Shown: positions 1 to 8,018 of the stretch, piece after piece | Layout: every line of letters starts with the position of its first letter | How positions within the stretch are numbered: position 1 is the stretch's first letter | DNA from: JAPLJM01 sp963708515 | Lineage (GTDB): Bacteria; Desulfobacterota; Syntrophia; Syntrophales; Fen-1087 | Direction of reading: 5' to 3' | Assembly: GCA_963708515.1 (NCBI GenBank) | Contig: CAVPSX010000011.1 | Coordinates: forward strand, 62,001-126,000 | DNA length: 64,000 nt | Translations under genes and position numbers: made by a program | Notes under the pieces: generated by a model | Told to the model about the DNA's origin: nothing | Databases searched by the model: none | Seen by the model: the letters and a program-made list of their open reading frames with translations, nothing else

Positions 1-1
1 G

Positions 2-169
2 TGCGACAAACACCGTGTTACCTTTACCTGGATCAAGGCCCATGCCGGCACACCGGAAAACGAGCGCTGCGACGCCCTGTCGCGCGAAGCGGCGGGACAC
101 GCTGGCCTGCCGGCGGATTCCATTTATGAAGCACAACAAAGTCCTTTTAATATCTTAGTAAAAGAATAA
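2..169 (+). CDS. rnhA: Ribonuclease HI, C-terminal part (cut by window edge)
   Basis: The first 55 codons read as the end of RNase HI, which cuts the RNA strand of RNA-DNA hybrids. The visible motif TWIKAHAGTPENERCDALSR matches the family's conserved block that carries the late active-site His and the Asp of the NERCD motif. The stop is TAA, 8 bases before the next gene. The N-terminal two thirds, with the other catalytic acids, lie outside the window. The identification is firm from the motif. Confidence 0.88.
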   Translation, partial: CDKHRVTFTWIKAHAGTPENERCDALSREAAGHAGLPADSIYEAQQSPFNILVKE

Positions 170-177
170 AGAAAAGC

Positions 178-1752
178 ATGACTGACTACACGAAATACTA
201 TGGTTTTTCAGTGAATCCCTTTGATGATTCGCCGGACCCTAAATTCTTTTTCCCCTCGGAAAGTCACAGCGAAGCCCTGGCCTCTTTGCTATATGGGATC
301 AACCACAGGAAAGGCTTTGTACTTATTTTAGGCAAGGCCGGCATGGGCAAGACCACCCTGATTCATCACCTGATAAACACATTAGATGCAAAGGTAAAGA
401 TTCTTTTTTTCCCGCAAAGCAAAATCCCTTTCGAACAAATGTTGAAGGAGATGCTTCTCAAGTTAAATATCTCGCCGAGATCGGAAACCAAGGGTTCCAT
501 GATGCATGAACTCTATTATCACCTGATTCGGTGCATGGAGCAGGACCAGAAAGTCGCCGTCATTATTGACGAGGCAGAGAAAATCGGTATGGACGTAATT
601 GAAGAGGTCCGCCTGCTCGCAAACCTGGAAACCAGCACCTCAAAGTTGCTTCAGATTGTGTTGGTGGGTCAGTCGGAACTCGCAGAGAAACTCGATTCTG
701 ACGTGATTAGACAAGTCAAGCAGCGGATTGTAATCCGCTGCCAAATCATACCCTTAAATGAAGAAGAATCCATACGATACATCGATCATCGGTTGAAAAT
801 CGCGGGAAGCGGTTGTTCTGAAGTCTTTACGGATGAGGCCCTATCCTTGATCTGCCTGTACGCAAAAGGCATCCCACTTGCACTTAATACCCTGTGCGCT
901 AATGCCCTGTCTGCGGGGCACAACCTTTCAGAGAAAAGAATCTCTCCATCCACGGTGAAGAAAATCCAAAGTGAAAAAGAGATATTGACCCCTGAAAAAG
1001 CTGAAATTCTCATGTCCGGGTTTAAGGGAACCCGGCTCTGTAAAGTTTTCTACGCCATTCCGGCCATAGCTATCTTTGTGATAGCCCTGTTTTTCGGATG
1101 GGACCATTTGCAACCCCTCTTTGATACCCAAAAACCGCAACATTCAGTCATACTGCCTGCCGTCAGCGATCATGTTAAAGCCTCCCATCCTAAAGTTATG
1201 CCTGACGGTGTCAATGTAAGTATGCCAAAAAGCCCTGGCCCGGGCGTTAATGAGGCCTCACCGAAAACGCCGAAAATTCCCGCTTTATCCTCGGCAACAA
1301 CGAGTCCCTACAAAGCCGACGTTCGAGTAAAAGAGACGATCGAGGTGAAAAAGGGAGCCATGCTGCATTCGCTGGCCTATCATTATTATCAGGCTTCCAA
1401 CGAAACCCTTATTGACCATATTTTGAAATTCAATCCGAAAATCACGAATCCCAATCTGATTCTGGCTGGTCAGAAGATCAGGATTCCAGAAATAACGGAA
1501 TCATTGCTGATTGTCCAATCTTCGGAGAGTCAATATCAAGTTCACCTGAGGACTTTTGTGAACTATAAAAGCGCCGCCCAATACAGTCAGAATGTTGCAT
1601 CAAGCGGGGAAGAGATCGCCATTGCTCACTGGAAAATATCTCCGGGAGAAACATGGTATAGAGTGATGGCCGGACCGTTTGCCACTAAAAATGAAGGATT
1701 GAAATACATAGAGGAAATAAAGAAGAAGAAGGGCTTTTCCATCATTCCTTAG
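178..1752 (+). CDS. ExeA/GspA-like AAA ATPase with LysM and SPOR domains
   Basis: A 524-residue protein. An ExeA-type AAA domain fills about residues 1-270, with Walker A GKAGMGKTT at 52-60 and Walker B VAVIIDEAE near 127-134. One membrane helix lies near 290-310, then a proline-rich linker, a LysM-like peptidoglycan-binding domain near 395-440 (ending NLILAGQKIRIPE) and a C-terminal SPOR-like domain (about 455-524). GspA/ExeA proteins use ATP and a periplasmic peptidoglycan-binding domain to help place the type II secretion secretin, so cytosolic ATPase plus periplasmic wall-binding topology fits. No type II secretion genes are nearby, so the partner is unknown. The start is ATG directly after rnhA, possibly co-transcribed. 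Confidence 0.85.
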   Translation: MTDYTKYYGFSVNPFDDSPDPKFFFPSESHSEALASLLYGINHRKGFVLILGKAGMGKTTLIHHLINTLDAKVKILFFPQSKIPFEQMLKEMLLKLNISPRSETKGSMMHELYYHLIRCMEQDQKVAVIIDEAEKIGMDVIEEVRLLANLETSTSKLLQIVLVGQSELAEKLDSDVIRQVKQRIVIRCQIIPLNEEESIRYIDHRLKIAGSGCSEVFTDEALSLICLYAKGIPLALNTLCANALSAGHNLSEKRISPSTVKKIQSEKEILTPEKAEILMSGFKGTRLCKVFYAIPAIAIFVIALFFGWDHLQPLFDTQKPQHSVILPAVSDHVKASHPKVMPDGVNVSMPKSPGPGVNEASPKTPKIPALSSATTSPYKADVRVKETIEVKKGAMLHSLAYHYYQASNETLIDHILKFNPKITNPNLILAGQKIRIPEITESLLIVQSSESQYQVHLRTFVNYKSAAQYSQNVASSGEEIAIAHWKISPGETWYRVMAGPFATKNEGLKYIEEIKKKKGFSIIP

Positions 1753-1976
1753 AAGACAGAAAAATCATGACTGAACAAACCTGCAATGGGTATTTAGGAC
1801 GTCCACGAGTCACTCCGGATGACCTGTTTGTTTTTCTTGCATGCCGTGTCCCCTTGATGAGACTGGAATAACCAAACCCTGCCCCGTTTAGATTATTTCC
1901 AATGACAAAAACAATGAATACTCGGTATGCGTAAGGAATCAGGTCTTGTAGAACACATTTATGCAGGAAAATCGCC
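1753..1976. other. Spacer without a recognisable gene
   Basis: No open frame with coding character was found between the ATPase gene and the promoter at 1977. The stretch is richer in A and T than its flanks. Confidence 0.5.
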
Positions 1977-2006
1977 TTGACATACGGGAAACCCTTCCCT
2001 TATACT
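1977..2006 (+). promoter_or_regulatory. Sigma70-type promoter for the small Cys-rich gene
   Basis: TTGACA at 1977-1982 and TATACT at 2001-2006 are separated by 18 bases. The pair lies about 70 bases before the ATG at 2077 and is the only good promoter seen in this spacer. Confidence 0.5.
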
Positions 2007-2076
2007 TTTATCCCGTAAAGCGAGTTTTTTCATTAAACCAAAGCAGCAGATAATATGCGCAAGAGGGGAGAATAAA

Positions 2077-2238
2077 ATGCGGACCTGTGGTGAATGCAGT
2101 CTGCTAGTCAAGAACAATGCCGGGATATACGTTTGTGCGAGTAAACAGAACCTGTGCTTCAGTGAAAAGCTGACCCCCGATACAGACGCCAAATCGTGCA
2201 TCCGATTCAGCAGAAAAGAGCCTAAAAAGGCTGATTGA
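2077..2238 (+). CDS. Small cysteine-rich protein (53 aa), unknown function
   Basis: A 53-codon frame starts at ATG 2077, six bases after a strong GAGGGGAG ribosome site, and has its own promoter. The product begins MRTCGECSL and has five cysteines (C4, C7, C20, C27, C41), with a CxxC pair at the N-terminus, so it could bind zinc or iron or form disulfides. There is no signal peptide. It resembles the small metal-binding-like proteins common in anaerobic deltaproteobacteria, but I do not recognise a named family. Ribosome site, promoter and Cys spacing together support a real gene. Confidence 0.6.
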   Translation: MRTCGECSLLVKNNAGIYVCASKQNLCFSEKLTPDTDAKSCIRFSRKEPKKAD

Positions 2239-2400
2239 ACAAACATCAGCGCAACGGCAAGCCGGCAGTCATGGGTTCTCGGGATATGACACCGGCATGA
2301 GTCAGTCTGCAGCAGGTTGCCTGGCGGGAAGACTGGCCGCATGGGACCATCCCGGCTGCGATCTTCGAGCCCGTGTATTCCCTTTGCGGTCACTGTTGAA

Positions 2401-2430
2401 TTGACAAAACATCCCCTTGTTTTCCTATAT
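2401..2430 (+). promoter_or_regulatory. Promoter of the secreted DUF4412-like gene
   Basis: TTGACA at 2401-2406 and CTATAT at 2425-2430 are 18 bases apart. This promoter overlaps upstream in-frame start options and therefore supports the later ATG at 2474 as the true start. Confidence 0.45.
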
Positions 2431-2473
2431 TTCAGTTTTCAAGAAGGGGAATTTTATAAAAATGGAGGCGCTC

Positions 2474-3109
2474 ATGAAACACCGTCCACTTAATTGGCTG
2501 ACCCTCGTGGCAGCATTGTTGTTCAGCACCCAGGCAGTCGCCGCAGGCGTACAGTTTTCAGCCGACATGGTCCAGAATGCCGGCGGAAAGACCAGCAAGA
2601 TGCGCTACTTCCAGGGCGACCAGAAGCTGCGCATGGAAATGAAAAGCGATGATGGCCAGGCAGCAACCAGCATCATCGACATCAAGGCCCGCAGGATGCT
2701 GCAGCTGATGCCGGAGGAAAAAATGTACATGGAGATGCCGCTGGGCGGGCAATTCACAGCCTGGGCGGCGGATGAAAAGACTCAGAATGAATATTATGAC
2801 ATGAAGCCGGCCGGCACCGAAACCATCAATGGCTACCTCTGCGACAAATACAACCTGATCCCGAAAAAGCAGGGACTGGAGAAATCTACCACATGGATAT
2901 CCAGGAAACTTGGCTACCCGATCAAGACCGTAAGTGCGAGCCATTCTATGGAGCTGACCAATATCCGGGAAGGCGCCCAGCCTGCCTCATTGTTTGAAGT
3001 GCCCAAGGGTTACCAGAAGATGCCCGGTATGGATGAATACTATCGCGACATGATGAAGGGGACAGGCGACAAAGAGGCAGGGGGGCCCCCGCAGCGCAGG
3101 AGAAAGTAG
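2474..3109 (+). CDS. Secreted DUF4412-like protein
   Basis: The chosen ATG follows GGAGG by five bases and opens a classical signal peptide (MKHRPLNWLTLVAALLF, cleavage after QAVAA). The 211-residue product has the beta-rich pattern of DUF4412/LolA-like periplasmic proteins: a reporter-like MRYFQGDQKLRMEM strand, then a DIKARRMLQLMPEEKMYMEM segment and a GYLCDKY motif. Its function is not known; LolA-like folds bind lipids. The C-terminus is basic (PPQRRRK). An upstream in-frame start would lie inside the promoter and is rejected. The family assignment rests on pattern resemblance only. Confidence 0.65.
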   Translation: MKHRPLNWLTLVAALLFSTQAVAAGVQFSADMVQNAGGKTSKMRYFQGDQKLRMEMKSDDGQAATSIIDIKARRMLQLMPEEKMYMEMPLGGQFTAWAADEKTQNEYYDMKPAGTETINGYLCDKYNLIPKKQGLEKSTTWISRKLGYPIKTVSASHSMELTNIREGAQPASLFEVPKGYQKMPGMDEYYRDMMKGTGDKEAGGPPQRRRK

Positions 3110-3174
3110 CACGAGCCGACCGTTTTCCTCATACAGACCGCTGCATTGAGACAGCCTCGCCTTGCATGGCAAAT

Positions 3175-3204
3175 AGATATTGATTGACAAGTCAATCAAT
3201 ATCT
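3175..3204. promoter_or_regulatory. 30-bp perfect inverted repeat, likely TetR operator
   Basis: The arms AGATATTGATTGAC (3175-3188) and GTCAATCAATATCT (3191-3204) are exact reverse complements around a central AA. The repeat ends 15 bases before the TetR ATG, the usual place for an autoregulatory TetR operator. No second copy was noticed before the downstream operon. Confidence 0.7.
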
Positions 3205-3219
3205 GATAGCCCGCTCGTC

Positions 3220-3812
3220 ATGGACAAGACAGACCGCGAAAGAATAATTATCGACGCTGCGCTGAAGGTTTTCAGCACCAAAGGATATGCCAGCACTCGC
3301 ATGGCCGATATTGCTAAAGAGGCCGACATGTCCTACGGGCTGGTGTATCACTATTTTGAAAACAAGGAAAAACTCTTCGACGCCATTGTGGAAGACTGGT
3401 GGAGCGGCTTCTACGATGAGCTGGAAATGCTGAAGCAGAGCGACATGAGCACGGAGGAAAAGCTGTGGAAATCATCCGCTATATCCTCAAGGTTTATGAA
3501 AACAAGCCGAATCAGCTTTCCATTTTTGTCACCGAAGTGTCCCGGGGATTTGTCTATCACGCCAACTCCAAGGGAAAGGACAAGTTCAAGAAACTCTTCT
3601 CGCTGTGCAAGGACATCATGACGGAAGGGCAGCAGAGGGGGTTTCTGAGGAACGATATCCAGGCCAATTACCTGACCTATCTGTTCCTCGGCTCCATCGA
3701 TTCCTTCCTGTCCGTTCTGATTCTCGGCAATGAAAAACTCAACGCAGCCCGGCAAAAACGATTCACCGACGGGATTACAAGCGTCTTTCTGCACGGGTCG
3801 GTGTCCAGATAA
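3220..3812 (+). pseudogene. TetR/AcrR-family regulator, frameshifted
   Basis: The N-terminus (start MDKTDRERIIIDAALKVF) is a typical TetR helix-turn-helix, including TRMADIAKEADMSYGLVYHYF. After STEEK near 3457-3462 the reading frame changes, and the ligand-binding domain continues in another frame through KVYENKPNQLSIFVTEVSRG to a TAA at 3812. One extra A in the run GAGGAAAAGC would restore a single ~198-residue protein, so this is a one-base deletion or a sequencing error in a homopolymer. TetR proteins of this kind often control acyl-CoA catabolic operons, and the operon that follows fits. An earlier in-frame TTG at 3184 lies inside the operator and is unlikely. Confidence 0.8.
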
Positions 3813-3828
3813 AGGACTCGCAACGGAC

Positions 3829-4431
3829 ATGATGCTCAAGGGCCAATTGCATACCCATACCACTTTGTCGGACGGCGCGCTGACGCCGCAGGAAGTGGCC
3901 GATGTCTATGCTTCCCTGGGCTTTGACTTTCTGGCCTTTACCGATCACGACCACCTGCTGAGCTCCGCCGATCTGCGGCTGATCCGCCAGGTCGCCTCCC
4001 CGATGATCCTCTTTTTCGGGATCGAGCTGACCGTGCATTGCAGCAAGGGCTATGTCCATGTCAGCCGCATCGACGGCGACCGGGATGTCCTTCATGTCTT
4101 CAACCATCCGGCGGATTACGATCTGACGCTGACAAAAACCATGGACTGCATGAAAGAAGTCGCCGGCCTCTATGCCCTGGACGCCGTGGAAGTCACCCAT
4201 CATGGCTTCTACACCCCCCAGTTCGACATCGACGCGATCCCCTACCCCAAGGTGGCGGCGGATGACTCCCACAACCGCCTGGCCTGCGGACGCGGCTGGA
4301 TTGAAATGGACTGCGAGCGAAACCGGGACGCCATTATCGCCGCCATTCGCAGCGGTGACTTCCGGAACCGCTATGCGGGTGGTATTTATAAGAAGGAACG
4401 TGCCGGTTTGCAACGGATGCAACTGGCATAA
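3829..4431 (+). CDS. PHP-domain phosphoesterase
   Basis: A ~201-residue PHP protein. The metal-binding HTHTTLSDG motif is at the N-terminus, FTDHDH follows near residue 40, and later acidic and His residues (EVTHHG, ADDSHN) complete the usual set of metal ligands. PHP proteins are metal-dependent phosphoesterases; the substrate cannot be told. The gene begins 17 bases after the TetR stop; the double ATG (3829/3832) has only a weak ribosome site (AAAGGA), and translation may be coupled to the regulator. It precedes the thiolase operon by 42 bases. Confidence 0.8.
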   Translation: MMLKGQLHTHTTLSDGALTPQEVADVYASLGFDFLAFTDHDHLLSSADLRLIRQVASPMILFFGIELTVHCSKGYVHVSRIDGDRDVLHVFNHPADYDLTLTKTMDCMKEVAGLYALDAVEVTHHGFYTPQFDIDAIPYPKVAADDSHNRLACGRGWIEMDCERNRDAIIAAIRSGDFRNRYAGGIYKKERAGLQRMQLA

Positions 4432-4473
4432 TGTAAATTTCGATATAAACGCTCAAAGGAAGGAGATGTTTTT

Positions 4474-5622
4474 ATGGCTGCTAAAAAAGTGGCAATCTGT
4501 GCGGTCGCCCAGCACAAAAACGAATCCGATCTCTGGCACAAGCGGTTTCAGGGCATGCTTCTGGACGTGCTCGAGAACCTGCAGGCCCAGACGGGATTCG
4601 ACTTCAACGAAGAGACCGGCGTCAATACCATTGTCAGCTGCTCCGATGATTTCTTCGACGCCCGGACGATTTCCAACAACGGCCTGACCGACGTTCTGGG
4701 CGCTCATTATCGCGCCGAGGAAAAAATGGCCCAGGAAGGTCTCAACGCCATCGGCTACGCCATGTCGGTGATCCTGTCCGGCCATGGCGATCTGGTGCTT
4801 GTCATGGGCCATTGCAAAGAATCGCAGTCCGAAAGCCGCAACATGATCACCAACATGGGCTTTGATCCTTTCTACGGCCGCGCGGTCGGGCTGGACAACA
4901 TGAATGCGGCGGCGCTCCAGGCCCGCGCCTATATGGCCAAAGCGGAGCTCACGGACGAACACCTGGCCCGGGTCGTGGTGCGCGCCCGTCAGTGGGCCGC
5001 TAGGAACCCCTATGCCAACGCCCGCGAAGTCGTTGAAGGCGGAAAGGTCATGGCCTCCCCCATGATCTGCGATCCCATCCGGCAGCTCCATGCTTACCCC
5101 GTCTCGGACGGCGCCGTGGGCATGCTTCTGGCCTCGGAAGCGCGGGCACGGGAATTTACAAAGAAACCCGTCTGGATCACAGGCTTTGCCAACTGCATGG
5201 ACAGTTATTTTTTCGGTGACCGCGACCTGACAAGCAACTTCGCCCTGAAAAAAGCGGCGGAACGCGCCTATCAAAAAGCCGGAATCAAGGACCCGAAAAA
5301 GGCCATCGACGTGGTCGAAGTCTCGGACGCCTACGCCTATCAGCAGCCCATGTGGATGGAAGGGCTGGGCTTTAGTGGAGCGGGACAGGGCGGCCGGTTC
5401 ATCGAGGAGGGCGGACCCGAAAAATACAAGGTAAATCAATCCGGCGGCATGCTGGCGGGCAACCCCGTGATCATTTCCGGATTGTACCGGGCCGCGGAAG
5501 CAGCGCTTCAGCTCCGGGGCGAGGCGGGAGACCATCAGGTTCCGGATGCGAAGCGCGCCCTGGCGCAATCAACAACCGGAGCAGCCGGACAGTTTCACTC
5601 CGTATTAATTCTTGAGGCATAG
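4474..5622 (+). CDS. Thiolase-fold protein A (lacks catalytic Cys/His), acyl-CoA operon
   Basis: A 382-residue protein of the SCP-x/lipid-transfer thiolase family. The segment KMAQEGLNA stands where classical thiolases have VCGSGLQA, so the nucleophilic Cys is replaced by Ala. The motif usually reading HDAF reads VEVSDAYAY, and the GHP motif reads AGNP. All three standard catalytic positions are therefore changed. The Ltp2 aldolase of steroid side-chain degradation has the same fold, lacks thiolase chemistry and works with a DUF35 partner. DUF35 proteins follow downstream here, so a C-C lyase role is inferred. A good ribosome site (AAGGAGATG) precedes the ATG, and the next gene starts 9 bases after the stop. 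Confidence 0.8.
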   Translation: MAAKKVAICAVAQHKNESDLWHKRFQGMLLDVLENLQAQTGFDFNEETGVNTIVSCSDDFFDARTISNNGLTDVLGAHYRAEEKMAQEGLNAIGYAMSVILSGHGDLVLVMGHCKESQSESRNMITNMGFDPFYGRAVGLDNMNAAALQARAYMAKAELTDEHLARVVVRARQWAARNPYANAREVVEGGKVMASPMICDPIRQLHAYPVSDGAVGMLLASEARAREFTKKPVWITGFANCMDSYFFGDRDLTSNFALKKAAERAYQKAGIKDPKKAIDVVEVSDAYAYQQPMWMEGLGFSGAGQGGRFIEEGGPEKYKVNQSGGMLAGNPVIISGLYRAAEAALQLRGEAGDHQVPDAKRALAQSTTGAAGQFHSVLILEA

Positions 5623-5631
5623 GGAGGTCCA

Positions 5632-6849
5632 ATGATGAAAAAACACAAAAAGAATAGAAATGTCGCGATTATCGGCATCGGCCAGACCAGCCTGTCCTCT
5701 CACAAGGAAGACCAGAACCAGGTGGAAATGGTACAGGAAGCCGTGATCAATGCCCTGCAGGATGCCAATCTCACGATCAACGACATTGACTGCATCGTCC
5801 ACGGCAACATGGAGCTTTTTGAAATGCAGTTTGCCCCGGATTTATGGCATTCTTTGGGAACCGGCGCCCGCGGTAAGGACGAATATCGGATCACGACCGG
5901 CGGGACGACAGGGATGACCCTGGTCTGCGCAGCCGACAACCTCGTGGCCTCCGGGCTTTATGATACGGTACTTGCCATCGGAATGGAGAAACTGCAGGAG
6001 GGCAACACCACCGGCGGCATTACCAACATGGCCGATCCGCTGTGGTTCAGAAACATTCAGACCGGCGCCCTGACCGGCACGACCGCCACGGAAATGATCA
6101 ATGAATTCGGCGAGGAACGGGCAAAACGAGCCGCCATAAGATACCGGATTATGATGGACAAGCACGCCGTCCTCAATCCGCGCGCGCACCGCCGCTTCGG
6201 TCTGGAATATGAGCAGGCGGAGGAACTGGCGGCCACCTCCCCTCAGTTGGTGGGAGAACTTAGGCTCATTCACATGTGTTCCCAGTCGGACGGCGCCTGC
6301 GCCATGATCTTCACGTCGGAAGAAAAGGCCAAAAATGGGACCGCCAAACCGCCCGTCTGGATTCGTGACCACATCCAGGCTCACCGGGAAGAAACGATCC
6401 CGAATATTTTCGGTTATGTCAAGCCGGAAATGACCCACCATTACTGCGCTCGGAAGCTCTATGAGCGCAACGGAATCACGGATCCCGTCGAATATTTTGA
6501 TGTCTTCGAAATGTACGACCCTTCCGCCTGGTGGGCTATGGACTGGCTGCGGGAATTTTTCCTGCTGAAAGGCGATGAACACCTTCAGATGCTCGAACGC
6601 GGTGATTTTGATCTGGACGGCAAGATTCCCATCAATCCGTCCGGCGGCGTGATTGCCAGCAACCCCATCGGCGCAACGGCCATGCTGAGACCGGCGGAGG
6701 CTGCCCTGCAGATCCGCGGAGACGCCGGTCCGCACCAGATCAAGAAAGAGGTGAAACATGCGCTGGCCTCCGGTTTCGGGGGCACGTTATGGACTACGCT
6801 GATGATGTTAGAAAAAGACCTTAATTGGCAGGAGGTTGAAAATGGCTGA
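5632..6849 (+). CDS. Thiolase-fold protein B (lacks catalytic Cys/His), acyl-CoA operon
   Basis: A 405-residue second member of the same thiolase-like family. It has RITTGGTTGMTL at the nucleophile site (Gly instead of Cys), DVFEMYDPSAW at the HDAF site and ASNPIGAT at the GHP site. It differs enough from protein A that the two are probably partner subunits or act on successive intermediates rather than being recent duplicates. The ATG pair at 5632/5635 follows GGGAGG. Its end overlaps the ATG of the SCP2-DUF35 gene by eight bases, implying translational coupling and balanced production. Confidence 0.8.
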   Translation: MMKKHKKNRNVAIIGIGQTSLSSHKEDQNQVEMVQEAVINALQDANLTINDIDCIVHGNMELFEMQFAPDLWHSLGTGARGKDEYRITTGGTTGMTLVCAADNLVASGLYDTVLAIGMEKLQEGNTTGGITNMADPLWFRNIQTGALTGTTATEMINEFGEERAKRAAIRYRIMMDKHAVLNPRAHRRFGLEYEQAEELAATSPQLVGELRLIHMCSQSDGACAMIFTSEEKAKNGTAKPPVWIRDHIQAHREETIPNIFGYVKPEMTHHYCARKLYERNGITDPVEYFDVFEMYDPSAWWAMDWLREFFLLKGDEHLQMLERGDFDLDGKIPINPSGGVIASNPIGATAMLRPAEAALQIRGDAGPHQIKKEVKHALASGFGGTLWTTLMMLEKDLNWQEVENG

Positions 6850-8005
6850 ATATTATGGGGCAACCGTTGCGGATATCTTCAATACCATGCCCAAACGCTT
6901 CAAGCCCGAAGAGGCGAAGGACGTGGATATTGTCATCGGATACGAGGCGACCGGCGAAGGGGGCGGCATGTGGACGGCCCACATCAAACACGGGACCCTG
7001 ACCGTCAGCAAAGTGGAAGAACTCAAGGGGTGCAAGACCACCGTGCACGCCGATGCGGAAACGTTCGTGGGCGTGACGCTCGGGAAAATCACGGCCATCG
7101 ACGCCTTGACCTCCCAGAAGTTGCGTGTGGTCGGAGACCCCCGGCTGCTCATGACGCTGCTGCCGAAGGTTTTCGTTCCGTTCACGGTCATTCCCAAAAA
7201 AAAGGTGGTCAGTGCCCGCGACATCCTGGCAACTGTGGAGTCGCGCTTCCGTCCCGATAAGGCCGAAGGTGTCGCCATGAATATCGGTTACGACCTTACC
7301 GGTCCGGAAGGCGGTCAATGGACCCTGCAGATCAAAGACGGAAAATGCAAAGTCCGCGAAGGATTTGCGGACGATCTGACCGTAAAGCTCATCATGGATG
7401 CGGGCGTCTACACCGGCATGATGACAGGCTCGATTGACGGCACGTCGGCTTTCACCTCCGGACAGGTCAGAATCGAAGGAGACATGATGGCCGCGGCGGC
7501 AACGGGCAGATTCTTTCACAAGTATGCGGATCCCGGCGCACAAGAAGCGGAAGAACTGATCTGCCTGCGCGTCACCAATGCCCTCGAACAGCGATTCGCC
7601 TCGGGCCCCGTCATGGGAAAGTGGTTTGCCGGACTGCGCGAGAAGAAATTCCTGGCAAACAAGTGCCCCGAATGCGGCCGTACACAAATCCCACCCCGTG
7701 AAATCTGCGCGATATGCCGGGTTCGCGTCACTGAATTCGTCGAACTGGGTCCGGCCGGCACGGTGACCAATTATGACATCGTCTATTTTGCAAGCCCCGA
7801 TCCGCTTACAGGCGCGGTCCGCGACACGCCCTACGCCCCGGTGTATGTCGTACTGGACGGAGCCACGGAAAGCGAGGCCTTCGCCTTTGAACTCAAGAGA
7901 GAAGACCTCGACCGGGTCAAGGTGGGCGCACGAGTGCAACCGGTCTGGGCGGACAAGCCCACCGGCAGTTTCAGGGACCTGCTGTATTTCGAACTGGAGC
8001 CATAA
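6842..8005 (+). CDS. SCP2-SCP2-DUF35 fusion protein
   Basis: 387 residues from ATG 6842, six bases after GGAGG. Two similar SCP2-type lipid/acyl-CoA-binding domains lie near 10-115 and 125-230 (each with an EGG(G/Q)-W motif: EGGGMWTAHI and EGGQWTLQI). A DUF35 unit near 255-385 has the zinc-ribbon motif CPECGRTQIPPREICAIC followed by an OB fold. DUF35 proteins act as partners or acyl-CoA gates of thiolase-fold enzymes (archaeal thiolase/HMG-CoA synthase, Ltp2-ChsH2). The fusion suggests delivery of a bulky acyl-CoA directly to thiolase protein A or B. I know of no described protein with this exact order. Confidence 0.82.
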   Translation: MAEYYGATVADIFNTMPKRFKPEEAKDVDIVIGYEATGEGGGMWTAHIKHGTLTVSKVEELKGCKTTVHADAETFVGVTLGKITAIDALTSQKLRVVGDPRLLMTLLPKVFVPFTVIPKKKVVSARDILATVESRFRPDKAEGVAMNIGYDLTGPEGGQWTLQIKDGKCKVREGFADDLTVKLIMDAGVYTGMMTGSIDGTSAFTSGQVRIEGDMMAAAATGRFFHKYADPGAQEAEELICLRVTNALEQRFASGPVMGKWFAGLREKKFLANKCPECGRTQIPPREICAICRVRVTEFVELGPAGTVTNYDIVYFASPDPLTGAVRDTPYAPVYVVLDGATESEAFAFELKREDLDRVKVGARVQPVWADKPTGSFRDLLYFELEP

Positions 8006-8018
8006 GGAGGAGAAAAAC

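Noticed and set aside
3455..3470. Programmed ribosomal frameshift in TetR
   Set aside because: There is no slippery heptamer followed by a stem or pseudoknot that I can see, and TetR genes are not known for this. A one-base error is simpler.
4453..5568. Long minus-strand open frame (371 codons) opposite thiolase protein A
   Set aside because: The reading is rich in His, Gly, Asp and Arg without known motifs, and lies fully antisense to a gene with clear domains, ribosome site and operon context. High GC in third positions creates such frames.
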